Part shown: positions 9,685 to 18,162 of the stretch, piece after piece | How positions within the stretch are numbered: position 1 is the stretch's first letter | How the letters are laid out: each line of letters starts with the position of its first letter | Assembly: GCA_023428905.1 (NCBI GenBank) | Contig: JAEYWP010000022.1 | Location: 248,001 to 312,000 of the forward strand | Direction: 5' to 3' | DNA: 64,000 nt | Source: Verrucomicrobiota bacterium | GTDB taxonomy: Bacteria; Verrucomicrobiota; Verrucomicrobiia; Opitutales; Opitutaceae | The notes under the pieces: model-generated | Told to the model about the DNA's origin: nothing | The model's input: only the letters and a program-made list of their open reading frames with translations | Database searches by the model: none | Translations under genes and position numbers: made by a program

Positions 9685-10365
9685 TCATCCAAACAGTCTG
9701 TGCCAGACTGCCTCGATCAGTTTGGTGCCGTAGAATCCAAAGAGCGCGAAAAACACGATGTTGAGGGCGAAGGCGACGTATCCGGCCAGCACGAACAAAC
9801 CGTCACGTTCGAGCAACCCGCCCGCCAACAGAACAATCACGACGGCGGGGGGAAAATTGGTCCCCGGAGGGAGTGGCAGGAGCAGCACCACCGCGGCCAT
9901 CAGGATCAGGAGTGCGTGCAACTGAGGGAGGGGGGGCGTGGTGATCCAAAGAAGCCGGGGGCGCAGGAGGACCTCAAAGGCGCGAATGATTCGACGCGCG
10001 CTCCCCAGCAGCACCGGGAAAAAACGCGGCGGAAGCTGGGTTTGCAGCAGTTTTTTGGGCAGCCAGGGACGTTGTCCGAGCATCAGACGGGTGGCGATGA
10101 GGGCGATGACTGCCCCGAAGGCCATCGACAAGCCCGGCAGCGGGATCGGCAGGAGGAAGGGGAGGGCGAGCAGGAGCAGCAGCAGATCGTAAGCGCGTCC
10201 CTGCAAGACGGTGATCAGTTCCTGCAGCGTGACGCTGCGCATGTGGAACTCATGGATCAGGCGGTCGAGCTCCTCGGACAGCCGGCGCGGGCGTCCCAGC
10301 GGAACCAGGACATACTCGGAAGGGTGAGGACCGGTCGGCGGGCGAGGAGCGCTCTCAGGTTCCAC
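9685..10365 (-). CDS. ExoD-family (exopolysaccharide synthesis) membrane protein
   Basis: An integral membrane protein of about 226 residues. The N-terminal 50 residues are cytoplasmic in character (RRLSEELDRLIHEF, LQELITVLQGRAYDLL), followed by four or five hydrophobic segments including LPFLLPIPLPG and the loop RLMLGQRPWLP, which are typical of ExoD. The founding member affects exopolysaccharide production and alkali tolerance in rhizobia, but the biochemical role is unknown. I chose the GTG at 10365, which overlaps the queE stop by 11 bases; an in-frame TTG at 10416 would add 17 residues lying inside queE. It is probably transcribed with queE. Confidence 0.75.
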   Translation of the reverse strand: MEPESAPRPPTGPHPSEYVLVPLGRPRRLSEELDRLIHEFHMRSVTLQELITVLQGRAYDLLLLLLALPFLLPIPLPGLSMAFGAVIALIATRLMLGQRPWLPKKLLQTQLPPRFFPVLLGSARRIIRAFEVLLRPRLLWITTPPLPQLHALLILMAAVVLLLPLPPGTNFPPAVVIVLLAGGLLERDGLFVLAGYVAFALNIVFFALFGFYGTKLIEAVWHRLFG

Positions 10366-11092
10366 GGCGATTCCCGTAAAGCTCAAGATGAAGGCGGTGG
10401 GCGTAACGGTAGCCAAACGCCTTGCACTGGTCTGACAGCCAGGCTGCCCGCTCGCGCATCTCCTCGAGAGAGCGCGCCTCCGGCATAAGCAGGATCTTGT
10501 GCGGAGGTATGGGGCGCTGCAGCAAATCGATCATGGCGCGGACCTCCTGCAGATCTTTCGGCGCTGAGACCACGAACTTAAACTGGTACGCGTGGCCATC
10601 CACCCAGGCTCGCAAGACGTCGGGTTGGAAGCGTGTACGCTCGTGGCGTTCCCTCCACGCGGGGGGCAGCCGATCATCGGGCAGGGAATTGGCCAGCTTT
10701 GGCGAGAGGGACGCAAGATCACACGCGATGCCCCCAGGCGGCAGCGTCCCGGCGGTTTCAATCGTGATGTGATATCCCTGTTGGCGGAGCGCGGCGGCCA
10801 GCTCCGGCAGCTCCTTTGCCAGCATCGGTTCACCGCCGGTGAGGACAACGTGCCTCGCCGGGTAGCGGTTCACTGCGGTGAGGACCTGGCCGACCGAGAG
10901 GGTTTCTCCCTCCGGCGTCCAGGACGCGTACGGCGTGTCGCACCAATTGCAGCGCAGATTGCAGCCGGACGTACGGACAAACACCGAGGAAACCCCGGTC
11001 AGTTCGCCTTCACCCTGCAGGGAATGGAAAATCTCAGAGATGAGCACGTGCGCGCGTGAAAGGGGAAACCTGTAGTCGAATCCCGCGAACAT
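10355..11092 (-). CDS. queE: 7-carboxy-7-deazaguanine synthase
   Basis: Radical-SAM enzyme of the queuosine pathway; it converts 6-carboxytetrahydropterin to 7-carboxy-7-deazaguanine, the substrate of QueC. The 245-residue protein has the N-terminal motif SEIFHSLQGEG, the Fe-S motif CNLRCNWC (Cys44, 48, 51) and the SAM-binding VLTGGEP. The ATG at 11092 has an upstream AGAGG in SD position and is preferred over a GTG at 11047 that would begin closer to the usual family start. queC lies 7 kb away on the same strand; queD and queF were not seen. Confidence 0.95.
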   Translation of the reverse strand: MFAGFDYRFPLSRAHVLISEIFHSLQGEGELTGVSSVFVRTSGCNLRCNWCDTPYASWTPEGETLSVGQVLTAVNRYPARHVVLTGGEPMLAKELPELAAALRQQGYHITIETAGTLPPGGIACDLASLSPKLANSLPDDRLPPAWRERHERTRFQPDVLRAWVDGHAYQFKFVVSAPKDLQEVRAMIDLLQRPIPPHKILLMPEARSLEEMRERAAWLSDQCKAFGYRYAHRLHLELYGNRRGT

Positions 11093-11427
11093 GCACCTCT
11101 TTAACGCGGCGAGCGCAGCCCCGCTCCCCGCTGGACCACTCGCCCCCAGCGACGGGTCGGGTGAGCCACCCGACCTCGTTACGGTCGCTTATGCGGGGGA
11201 ATACGCCCGCTTACAAGTGGCTCTTGTAATAACTTTGCTTTTACGTGGACCGGCCGCGTTCCGATATGTGTATCCATGTTTCCAGTGGGAGGTATTCGGC
11301 GGTCCATTACTCCGACCCCGTATCGGATAAAAACAATGTCATTGCCGCATTTTTCGGCCGCGGGGCCGATCGTGTCCGGTGGTGATTACCCGACCGTCCC
11401 GGCGAGAGACGTCGACCCATTTTCCTC
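11093..11427. other. intergenic region upstream of queE and of the CsgG-like operon
   Basis: 335 bases between divergent genes, so it should hold promoters in both directions. It contains relatively AT-rich patches (about 11225-11245 and 11325-11355), small inverted repeats (cggcc/ggccg at 11355-11368; gcggg/cccgc near 11192-11209) and no convincing -35/-10 pair. The small open frames here lack family resemblance. Confidence 0.4.
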
Positions 11428-12276
11428 ATGAACCTTCGTATCCTGTTTTATGTGATGCTGGGACTGCTTGCCGCCGGCAGCGGCCGGGCCCAGCTGAAGA
11501 AACTCGCGATCAGCGATGTCAAGGCCGCCACCGGCCTGATCAACGCGGCGAAGAAAAACGATACCCTCGGGTCGATGGAGCGGGTGGTCCAGGCCTTCGA
11601 TTCGCAGCTGATCGATCGCATGCACAACACGCGGAAGTTCGAAATCATCGCGCGCTCCGATCTGAAGCAGATGGAGAAGGAGAGCAGCGTGGCGGGCGGT
11701 TCGTTTGCGCCTCCCGGATCGGACTACTTCCTCGTCACCACCCTCGATGACTTTCAGGACTACCAGGAGACACTGACCCTCCAGACCACGGGGGAAAAAC
11801 TGAGCAAGCGGGTCATCCGCGTGACCGCGGTGGCCAAGATCTACGATGCCCAGAAGGGTTCGCTTCTCGAGAGCGCCAACATCACCCGGTCCATCCCCGA
11901 CGCCGGCGCACAGTTCGCCTCGACGCGCAACGGAGACCTCTCGGATGCGCTCCTGACGAAGGTCGCCTTCGACATTGCCGACGCCACCGCCAACCGCGTC
12001 GCGGACGTGATCTTCCCGGCCAAGATCCTCAGCCGCACCGACCGCCAAGTGACGATCAATCGGGGCGATGGCACGGCCATTTCGGCCGGCCAAGTCTGGG
12101 AGGTTTTTGCCCTCGGGGAGGCGCTCAAGGATCCGGATACGGGCGAGGTCCTCGAGCAGGAGCGCCTCTATGTCGGCAAGGTCCGTATCACCCGGGTCAA
12201 CCCCCGCACGAGCATGGCAGAGGTGATTGAAGACACCGGCGTCGCCCCCGGGGCGATCGTCCAGCTCGCCCAATAA
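11428..12276 (+). CDS. CsgG-like secreted protein
   Basis: A 282-residue protein with a signal peptide (hydrophobic residues 4-17, cleavage likely near GRAQ). The body has features of the CsgG/LpoB-type fold: repeated motifs on assembly of outer-membrane factors such as FEIIARSDLKQM, DYFLVTTLDDF and a later VTAVAKIYDAQ. The C-terminal half has a domain ending in GKVRITRVNPRTSMAEVI that resembles a small beta barrel. No lipobox Cys is visible, so it is probably periplasmic. It leads a series of envelope lipoproteins, with 22 bases to the next gene. Function unknown; the association suggests a scaffold or regulator of envelope assembly. Confidence 0.65.
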   Translation: MNLRILFYVMLGLLAAGSGRAQLKKLAISDVKAATGLINAAKKNDTLGSMERVVQAFDSQLIDRMHNTRKFEIIARSDLKQMEKESSVAGGSFAPPGSDYFLVTTLDDFQDYQETLTLQTTGEKLSKRVIRVTAVAKIYDAQKGSLLESANITRSIPDAGAQFASTRNGDLSDALLTKVAFDIADATANRVADVIFPAKILSRTDRQVTINRGDGTAISAGQVWEVFALGEALKDPDTGEVLEQERLYVGKVRITRVNPRTSMAEVIEDTGVAPGAIVQLAQ

Positions 12277-12298
12277 AACAGCCCACCCTTTCCAGCCC

Positions 12299-13843
12299 AT
12301 GAACCGCCATCTCTCTTCCCTCGCCACCGGCGCACTCGTCCTGCTGCTCGCCGGGTGCTCAACCTACACCCAGACCAACCAGGAGGCCGCCACGGCACGG
12401 CGTTCCGGCAACGCGGTTGACGCCGCCGCCAAGGCCGCGCGCCACGCGGAGAAACATCCGAACGACAAGGACACCGTGGTCTTCGCCCTCGAGGCGGGCG
12501 CCGCCTACCGCACGCTCGGGCTGGCGCAGGTGCCGCCCACCGCACCCGCGTCCCCGGCGACGGGTGCAGCGGAAGCGCCGATCGCGCCCGGCGCAGTCGA
12601 AGCCGACCGGCTCCTGCCTTACCACGATTCCATCCGTTATTTCGCCCGCGCCGATGAGAAAATCGATGCCTACGAGGAGCAGGCTCGCATCAGCGTCAGC
12701 AGTGGCGTGGTCAAGGCGATCACCAATCCGGCCAGCGCGCCGTATCGGGGCCAGACCTACGACAAGGTGATGGCCAGCACGTACCAGGCCCTCAACTACC
12801 TGGCAGTCGGGGAACCGGAGAAGGCGCGTGCCTCCTTCAACAAGGCCTATCGCCGCCAGGAGGATGCGGTGGCGGAAAACGCCAACCGGATCGAGAAGGA
12901 CCAGGCCAAGATCGCCGCGGCCCGGGAGGGAAAGACCGCGGACGAGGAAGGCAAGGAGGCCGGCCAGGGCGTCGATCTGGAGCGCTCCCAGCAGGATCCC
13001 AAGTCTCAGGCCGCGATGGAGCAGCTCGCCGCCTCGCTGGACGAGCGCATCCGCGCCTACGGCGATTACGTCAATCCCTTCACCGTCTTCGCCGACGCCC
13101 TCTTCATGATGAGCTGCTCGACTGACCGGCAGGAGCAGGAGCGCGCGGCCAAGCAGTTCGTCCGCGTGGCGTCGATGGCCGGAGACAACCCCTACCTGAA
13201 GGAGGACGCGGTCCTGGCGGAGCAACTCGCGGCCGGACAGGCTGCGCTCCCGCGGCTCACCTACGTCATCTTCGAATCCGGCGAGGCCGCCCACCGTGAG
13301 GAGATGATCATCCCGATCCCGCTCTTCCTCTTCACCAACGAGACCCTCTACACCCAGTTGCCGCTTTACCGGCTGCAGTACAACGACCAGTTCAGCCAGA
13401 GCGCCACCGTCCTCGCCGGCGCGCACCAGCTCTCCACGGCGGAGATCTGCAACATGGATTCCGTCATCGCCCGGGACTTCAAGAACGGCATGACCTCCAT
13501 GTACGTGGACGCGTTCCTGTGCGCATCGACCAAGGCGTTGATCCAGCACGCGCTCAACAAGGAGGCAAAAAAGCAGGGCGGGAGCGCCGGCCTGGCCATG
13601 ATGATCACCGGCCTGGTGGTCAACGCCACCACGACCCGCGCGGATACGCGCAGCTGGCAGAGCCTGCCCAAGACCTTCTCCTACGCCCGCGTCCCCACGC
13701 CCGAGGATGGCATGGTCACGGTCACGACCGCCGACGGCATGAGCAAGGTCGTCAAAGTCCCGGAGGGTACCGTCTCGGTGGTGTACGCAAAACAGGTGCA
13801 GCCCGGCACCCCGCTGCTGGTGGATGCCTTTCGCCTCAACTGA
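12299..13843 (+). CDS. COG3014-type TPR-like lipoprotein
   Basis: A 514-residue lipoprotein with lipobox LLAGC (Cys20). The helical, repeat-rich body (ATYQALNYLAVGEPEKARASFNKAYRRQ and neighbours) resembles tetratricopeptide repeats, and the C-terminal third is beta-rich. The order lipoprotein of this type, YcfL-like protein, LpoB is the one known from the COG3014 clusters of gammaproteobacteria such as Vibrio, where LpoB activates PBP1b. I start at the ATG at 12299 because it opens the signal peptide. Its partner role is inferred from context and not from a known reaction. Confidence 0.7.
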   Translation: MNRHLSSLATGALVLLLAGCSTYTQTNQEAATARRSGNAVDAAAKAARHAEKHPNDKDTVVFALEAGAAYRTLGLAQVPPTAPASPATGAAEAPIAPGAVEADRLLPYHDSIRYFARADEKIDAYEEQARISVSSGVVKAITNPASAPYRGQTYDKVMASTYQALNYLAVGEPEKARASFNKAYRRQEDAVAENANRIEKDQAKIAAAREGKTADEEGKEAGQGVDLERSQQDPKSQAAMEQLAASLDERIRAYGDYVNPFTVFADALFMMSCSTDRQEQERAAKQFVRVASMAGDNPYLKEDAVLAEQLAAGQAALPRLTYVIFESGEAAHREEMIIPIPLFLFTNETLYTQLPLYRLQYNDQFSQSATVLAGAHQLSTAEICNMDSVIARDFKNGMTSMYVDAFLCASTKALIQHALNKEAKKQGGSAGLAMMITGLVVNATTTRADTRSWQSLPKTFSYARVPTPEDGMVTVTTADGMSKVVKVPEGTVSVVYAKQVQPGTPLLVDAFRLN

Positions 13844-13845
13844 CG

Positions 13846-14271
13846 ATGAAAACCGCAACCACCCTCGCGCTCCTCACGCTCGGCCTTGCCGGCTGCTACA
13901 GCGTAAACACCGTCCAGACCGCGGCCCCGGCCGCCCGTCGGCACATCGTGACCGACAAACGGGTCGTCTGGGATGACACCCTTGCGGGCAAACTGCAGGT
14001 CGGCCAGATCATCGACGCCACCGCGGCCGGGAATCTCCGCCGTATCCAGGCCGATGTGACCAACCGGTATGCCTATGCCATCGACTTTGCCTACAAGGTC
14101 GAGTGGTTCGACCGGCAGGGCATGAAACTCCAGTCGCCGGTGGGTGGCTGGAAGCGGCTTCATCTCGAGGCCCACGAGAGTTCCACCGTTTCCGAGATCG
14201 CCGTGTCACCGGACGCAGTCGATTTCGTGCTCAAGTTCCAGGAGAGCAAGGGCTCCAACTCCATTCTCTGA
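13846..14271 (+). CDS. YcfL-like (DUF1425) lipoprotein
   Basis: A 141-residue lipoprotein with lipobox LGLAGC (Cys17). The C-terminal half (RIQADVTNRYAYAIDFAYKV, then WFDRQGMKL, then WKRLHLEAHES) is the immunoglobulin-like pattern of the DUF1425/YcfL family, in which a contact domain is followed by a consensus on how strands pair with an additional partner. It begins two bases after the preceding stop and is followed 16 bases later by lpoB. The function of YcfL is unknown; genomic linkage to lpoB is conserved in other bacteria and is repeated here. Confidence 0.75.
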   Translation: MKTATTLALLTLGLAGCYSVNTVQTAAPAARRHIVTDKRVVWDDTLAGKLQVGQIIDATAAGNLRRIQADVTNRYAYAIDFAYKVEWFDRQGMKLQSPVGGWKRLHLEAHESSTVSEIAVSPDAVDFVLKFQESKGSNSIL

Positions 14272-14287
14272 TTTCACCGTTTCCTCC

Positions 14288-14884
14288 ATGAAGAACACGC
14301 TTATTTCCGCCGGCGCCCTGGGTGCCGCCCTCTTTATCTCCGGTTGCGCCACCCCGGCCGCCTACACCGATCCGTCCAACGGCAAGACCAATGTCGTCTC
14401 GATGGACAAGATCAACGTCCAGGACTGGGGCACCGCCGCGGACCAGATGATCCAGTCGCTGCTCGCCTCGCGCCCGCTCCAGGGCGCGGCCGAGACCCCC
14501 GCCGTCATGGCGATCGATCGCATCGTGAACAAGACGAGTGATGCGAACTTGGATACGAGCATGCTGGAGAAGAAGATCCGGGTCGCGCTGAACCAGTCCG
14601 GCAAGGTTCTCACCACCACAACCTATGGCAACAAGGCCGAGTCCGCCATGGCCAAGGATGCCCTGGCCCGGAGTGATTTCCTCGGCGGCGACCGCCCGGT
14701 CGATCGGACTCCGGACTTCACCCTCACCGGTCGGATCATCGAGGACACTGCCCGTGCCGGCAACACCCGCCAGGTCACGTATGTTTTCCAGCTCTCCCTG
14801 ACGGATACGCGCAACGGCCTCGCCGTGTGGGAGGACGAAAAGATGATCCAGAAGACGGGTTCACGCTCGACCATCGGTTGGTAA
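14288..14884 (+). CDS. lpoB: penicillin-binding protein activator LpoB
   Basis: An outer-membrane lipoprotein of 198 residues that in Escherichia coli reaches through the peptidoglycan to activate PBP1b. It has lipobox FISGC (Cys20) and family blocks: AIDRIVNKTSDANLDTS, a RVALNQSGKV segment, the DFTLTGRIIE strand, and the C-terminal TGSRSTIGW that ends LpoB proteins. The flexible N-terminal linker is short compared with the E. coli protein. The neighbours (COG3014 lipoprotein, YcfL) support the call. A hairpin with a T-run follows the stop. Confidence 0.88.
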   Translation: MKNTLISAGALGAALFISGCATPAAYTDPSNGKTNVVSMDKINVQDWGTAADQMIQSLLASRPLQGAAETPAVMAIDRIVNKTSDANLDTSMLEKKIRVALNQSGKVLTTTTYGNKAESAMAKDALARSDFLGGDRPVDRTPDFTLTGRIIEDTARAGNTRQVTYVFQLSLTDTRNGLAVWEDEKMIQKTGSRSTIGW

Positions 14885-14910
14885 CCACCCCTCGCCGCGC
14901 GCTCTCTTTC

Positions 14911-14950
14911 GGGGACTCCGGCTGCCGCAGCCGGGTCCCCACCCTTTTTT
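14911..14950 (+). terminator. terminator or attenuator between lpoB and the PEGA gene
   Basis: ggggac-t-ccggct pairs with agccgg-gtcccc (one bulged base, five-base loop), followed by accc and TTTTTT. The T-run touches the ATG at 14951 directly, so there is no room for a Shine-Dalgarno site. It can act as a terminator of the lpoB transcript with partial read-through, or as an attenuator of the next gene. Confidence 0.75.
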
Positions 14951-16165
14951 ATGAAACATTTCCTCCTCCTTCTCCTCGCCCTTCCCGCGCTGTTTGCCGC
15001 CAAGACCAAAGTTGAGCAGTCGGTCACCCAGCTGCCTTCACAGGTGGAGGAGCGGACCTACGAGCAGGACGGCAAGCGGGTGACCGAACGCATCACCACC
15101 TCGCAAGTCCGCGAGACCACCGTCGCGTCGACCGTGCCCCAGCAGTTCCGCGCCGCCATCTTCATCTCCAACCGCCTCGGCGCTGAGATGGATGACCGGA
15201 TGGACGCCTTCGAGGATCTCGTCACCGCTCGTGTGACCGACCTCGGCTTCCAGGTGATCAGCCGTGAAGTGGCAGTGAATTCCCTGCGCTCGTTCGACGC
15301 CACCCTCGCCTCGACGCCGCGTCCGGTCGACAGCCTCGACACCAAGCTGGCAGAACAGAGCTCCGCCCTGCGGCTCGCCCAGGGCCTGGGCGCGGATTAT
15401 CTGCTGATCGCCACCCTCACCGGGCTCGGCACCAAGGAGCGGGCGGTCAACGCCTACGGTGTCAACGCGGTCTACAAGGACACCACCCTCCGGGTGACCT
15501 ACAAGGTGATCGACGGCCAGACCGGCGCCACCCTCACCGCCGATGCCGACAAGGTGACCTATTCCAGTCGCAGCTCGGAGACCAATGCCGAGACGAGCGA
15601 CGATGTGCACAACGAATTGATGGACGCCGCCGCGGTGAAGATCGCCTCCAGTCTGGGCCGAAAGATCTCCGCCGACCGGATCTCCGCCCCGACGGCGGCG
15701 GCGCAGGGCGCCCGCCTGACCGTGCTTGTGGAAGTGGCGGACCTCATGGTCCCGGACGTGCGTATCGATCAGAATAATACGGTGACGATCGGGGAGTCAC
15801 ACTACAAGGTGCAGCCCCTCAGTGCGGTGATCGAGATCGACGGTGTCGCGGTGGGCAGCGCGCCAGGAACCGTCTCGGTCAAGCGCGGCTTCAGCAAGCT
15901 GCGGGTCTCGCGCGAGGGCTTCAAGCCGTGGGAGAGAACCATCAATGTCTTCGACGGCCAGTCCCTCAGCGTGGCGCTCGAACTGAGCGATGCGGCCTAC
16001 GCCCGGTGGAAGGACTCCACCGCCTTTCTCAATGGGCTGAAGAACGGGGCAAAGTTGACGGACGCCCAGGTTGAGGTGCTCAAGGGGCAGGCCAAAATGC
16101 TCTCACAGAGCGGCTTCAAGGTGGATACGAAGGACGCACCGGTCACCAACATCTTCCGCTGGTAA
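14951..16165 (+). CDS. CsgG-like protein with C-terminal PEGA domain
   Basis: A 404-residue exported protein (signal peptide through about residue 16, ALFAAK). Residues 60-240 have the CsgG/LpoB-type layout: FRAAIFISNR, a helix then VTDLGFQVISRE, and ADYLLIATLTGLG. Residues 280-345 resemble a PEGA domain: VIEIDGVAVGSAPGTVSVKRG followed by LRVSREGFKPWERTINV. PEGA domains are surface or wall-associated in other proteins. The ATG at 14951 directly follows a T-run and lacks an SD sequence. It belongs to the lpoB cluster by strand and spacing. Confidence 0.65.
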   Translation: MKHFLLLLLALPALFAAKTKVEQSVTQLPSQVEERTYEQDGKRVTERITTSQVRETTVASTVPQQFRAAIFISNRLGAEMDDRMDAFEDLVTARVTDLGFQVISREVAVNSLRSFDATLASTPRPVDSLDTKLAEQSSALRLAQGLGADYLLIATLTGLGTKERAVNAYGVNAVYKDTTLRVTYKVIDGQTGATLTADADKVTYSSRSSETNAETSDDVHNELMDAAAVKIASSLGRKISADRISAPTAAAQGARLTVLVEVADLMVPDVRIDQNNTVTIGESHYKVQPLSAVIEIDGVAVGSAPGTVSVKRGFSKLRVSREGFKPWERTINVFDGQSLSVALELSDAAYARWKDSTAFLNGLKNGAKLTDAQVEVLKGQAKMLSQSGFKVDTKDAPVTNIFRW

Positions 16166-16191
16166 ATTCCCCCGCGCGACTCCGCCATCCC

Positions 16192-17586
16192 ATGTTCCGC
16201 TGCCTTCCGCTTCTTCTCGCCGGGCTGCTCGCCCTGGTCCCCGCCCGCGCCCAGTTTGGCGACAACAGCAAGAGCTTCGAGGAGAACCTCCGCGACGTCG
16301 CACCGGCCGAGGAGGCGGAGCCTGCCCGGGCGGAGGACGTGTCCGGGCCGGACAGTGATTCCAGCCTGAGGGAGCGTTTTGAGGCGGAATACTTGACTGT
16401 TTTGCGCAAGGCGCTGGGCACGTCGGGGGCGGAGATGGATCCGCAGTTCTGGGCCCGCGCGCATGAGATTGTGTTCGGGGAACGGACCCACGACGCCCGG
16501 TCGGCAGAGGCAGCCCGGGCCATCTTTGAGCGCGGGGGCGACTGGCCGGAGGTGGCGTATGTGCCGATCTCGCCCGAGGCACCTGCATACACCCCCGGGG
16601 CCGAGGGCGAACGCATGGAGGAGGCGTTGAAACGCGCCCTGGAGGCACTCGAGGCGAACCCCTCCCCGAATCGTGAGGCCTTCGAGGAGGTGATCCGGCT
16701 GATGGCTCCCTTTGTGCGCGCGATCGCGGCGGCTGAAATCACCGAGAAGGGCGGACTGGTGGTCCCCGCAGGGACCAAGCTCGTGTATCGAACGAAACCC
16801 TACTGCCTCCAGCACAACCTGGGAGCTCCCGGCGGTGGAGACCCGATGTGGCTGATTCCCTCGCGCGCCCTGATTCCACCCCCCGCGCTCGAGATCTTCG
16901 AGGCATTGCTCCGGCATTCGGAGGGACACCCGGGTGACCGCGGTGTGATCCAATCCCTCCTATGGGCCATCCGCGAAGCCGACCAGCGGCCACTCACCCA
17001 GCTCACCGCCGACCAGCGCCGCGTCCTGGATGCGGCCTTGCCGGGGGGGGCGGAACGTTTTCTGAAATTGATGCAGGGCGGCTCCTCGATGCGTCCGGGA
17101 GGCGGTGCCCACGCGGGTTCAGGCGGGGACAGCACGTCCGCATCAGAGGACGGCGGCCTGCGTTCCCTGGACGCCCGAAAACGTGAAATCGCCCGCCGCA
17201 ACCGCCAGCGCGCCGGTATCGTCGAACACGGGTGCGATCCACACGACCCCGCCCAGGTGAATGTGATCCTGCAACGCCTCGAAGTCTCGGTCCGGCGGGA
17301 GGTGAACGTGTCGGTGTCCCAGAGCGTGGACGCCTACACCCTGCTGGCGGTGGGTGTGGCCGCCCGCACCACCACGGACGGGCTCAACAGCATCACCATC
17401 GTCATCGTGAACACATCGAGCACGACCTTTGTGTTTCAGCCCCAACACTACGTGGCCCTGACTCGTGCAAAAAGGCAGCCCTTCGCCATCACCGTCCCCG
17501 CGATTCCTGCACCTGTGAGTGCTGCGGCTGTTACGGTTTCGCGCACTTGGGTGGTGCGCTGTCAGCGCGCGTTGTCCCGACGTTAG
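16192..17586 (+). CDS. secreted protein of unknown function
   Basis: A 464-residue protein with a signal peptide (hydrophobic residues 5-19, cleavage near ARAQ). The middle has a segment beginning VVPAGTKLVYRTKPYC, then WLIPSRALIPP and VIQSLLWAIREA, a helical block that I have seen only loosely matched elsewhere. A Gly/Ser-rich linker (about residues 300-325) leads to a C-terminal beta domain (TLLAVGVAARTT, SITIVIVNTSSTTFVFQP). It is the last gene of the plus-strand envelope cluster, 26 bases after the PEGA gene. The C-terminal domain has the strand pattern of an Ig-like fold. I do not recognise the family. Confidence 0.6.
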   Translation: MFRCLPLLLAGLLALVPARAQFGDNSKSFEENLRDVAPAEEAEPARAEDVSGPDSDSSLRERFEAEYLTVLRKALGTSGAEMDPQFWARAHEIVFGERTHDARSAEAARAIFERGGDWPEVAYVPISPEAPAYTPGAEGERMEEALKRALEALEANPSPNREAFEEVIRLMAPFVRAIAAAEITEKGGLVVPAGTKLVYRTKPYCLQHNLGAPGGGDPMWLIPSRALIPPPALEIFEALLRHSEGHPGDRGVIQSLLWAIREADQRPLTQLTADQRRVLDAALPGGAERFLKLMQGGSSMRPGGGAHAGSGGDSTSASEDGGLRSLDARKREIARRNRQRAGIVEHGCDPHDPAQVNVILQRLEVSVRREVNVSVSQSVDAYTLLAVGVAARTTTDGLNSITIVIVNTSSTTFVFQPQHYVALTRAKRQPFAITVPAIPAPVSAAAVTVSRTWVVRCQRALSRR

Positions 17587-17609
17587 GGAGTAAGGCCCGC
17601 TTCTGGGCG

Positions 17610-18107
17610 TCAGCTCGCGGGCGTACGCAGGCGGAGCGTCATTTTTTCCAGGTCCAACACCGCGCGGTGCCGCCGAAGAAAATCCGCCCCGGCAATGCCA
17701 TCGAACTCTTCGAAGCCCGCCTCCCGCAGAGCCTGGCGCAGGGCGGAGAGATCGGTGAGCTGGACGGGACACTTTCCGGCCAGAAGCGCCCCAAACCGGA
17801 GGTCCATCTCGGCGGACTGACCCGGCAGGATTTGCGCGCCCACGGCAACCAACGCGGCAGGGGCCGGATTGGCAACCTGTTGATTCCTAGGGACAACGTT
17901 CTGATCTAGAACAGATTGCGGGGCACCCGTGTCCAGAAGTAGCGTCAAGGTCCGCTCCCCGGCGATGGCGCTGATGACGAGGTGCCCCATGGCCGTGCGT
18001 TCCACCGGCAGGGTGACGGCCTTGGCTGCACTGCCCGAGGATTTCGCCAGCCCTGTAAATGGGCATAGGAGGCAAAGGGCAAAAAGCCACAGGGTGGGAG
18101 CGCGCAT
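17610..18107 (-). CDS. retropepsin-like aspartyl protease, exported
   Basis: A 165-residue protein with a signal peptide (residues 2-20) and a single aspartyl-protease half-domain: the active-site motif LLLDTGAPQSVLD, then the flap region (VAVGAQILPG) and the second motif FDGIAGADFLRRH. Proteins of this size work as homodimers, as in bacterial retropepsin-like enzymes. The ATG at 18107 is used because it opens the signal peptide; an upstream in-frame extension would be arginine-rich and lacks support. Convergent with the preceding gene, 23 bases apart. The substrate is unknown. Confidence 0.75.
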   Translation of the reverse strand: MRAPTLWLFALCLLCPFTGLAKSSGSAAKAVTLPVERTAMGHLVISAIAGERTLTLLLDTGAPQSVLDQNVVPRNQQVANPAPAALVAVGAQILPGQSAEMDLRFGALLAGKCPVQLTDLSALRQALREAGFEEFDGIAGADFLRRHRAVLDLEKMTLRLRTPAS

Positions 18108-18162
18108 CCCTGCATAGACGGCCGGCCGCAAGAGACGTTCCTCCCGGCGTGTGCGAGAGCGT

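Noticed and set aside
11091..11330. 79-codon plus-strand frame starting inside the queE start region
   Set aside because: No SD site, Pro/Ala-rich and unlike any family; it lies in a promoter region between divergent genes.
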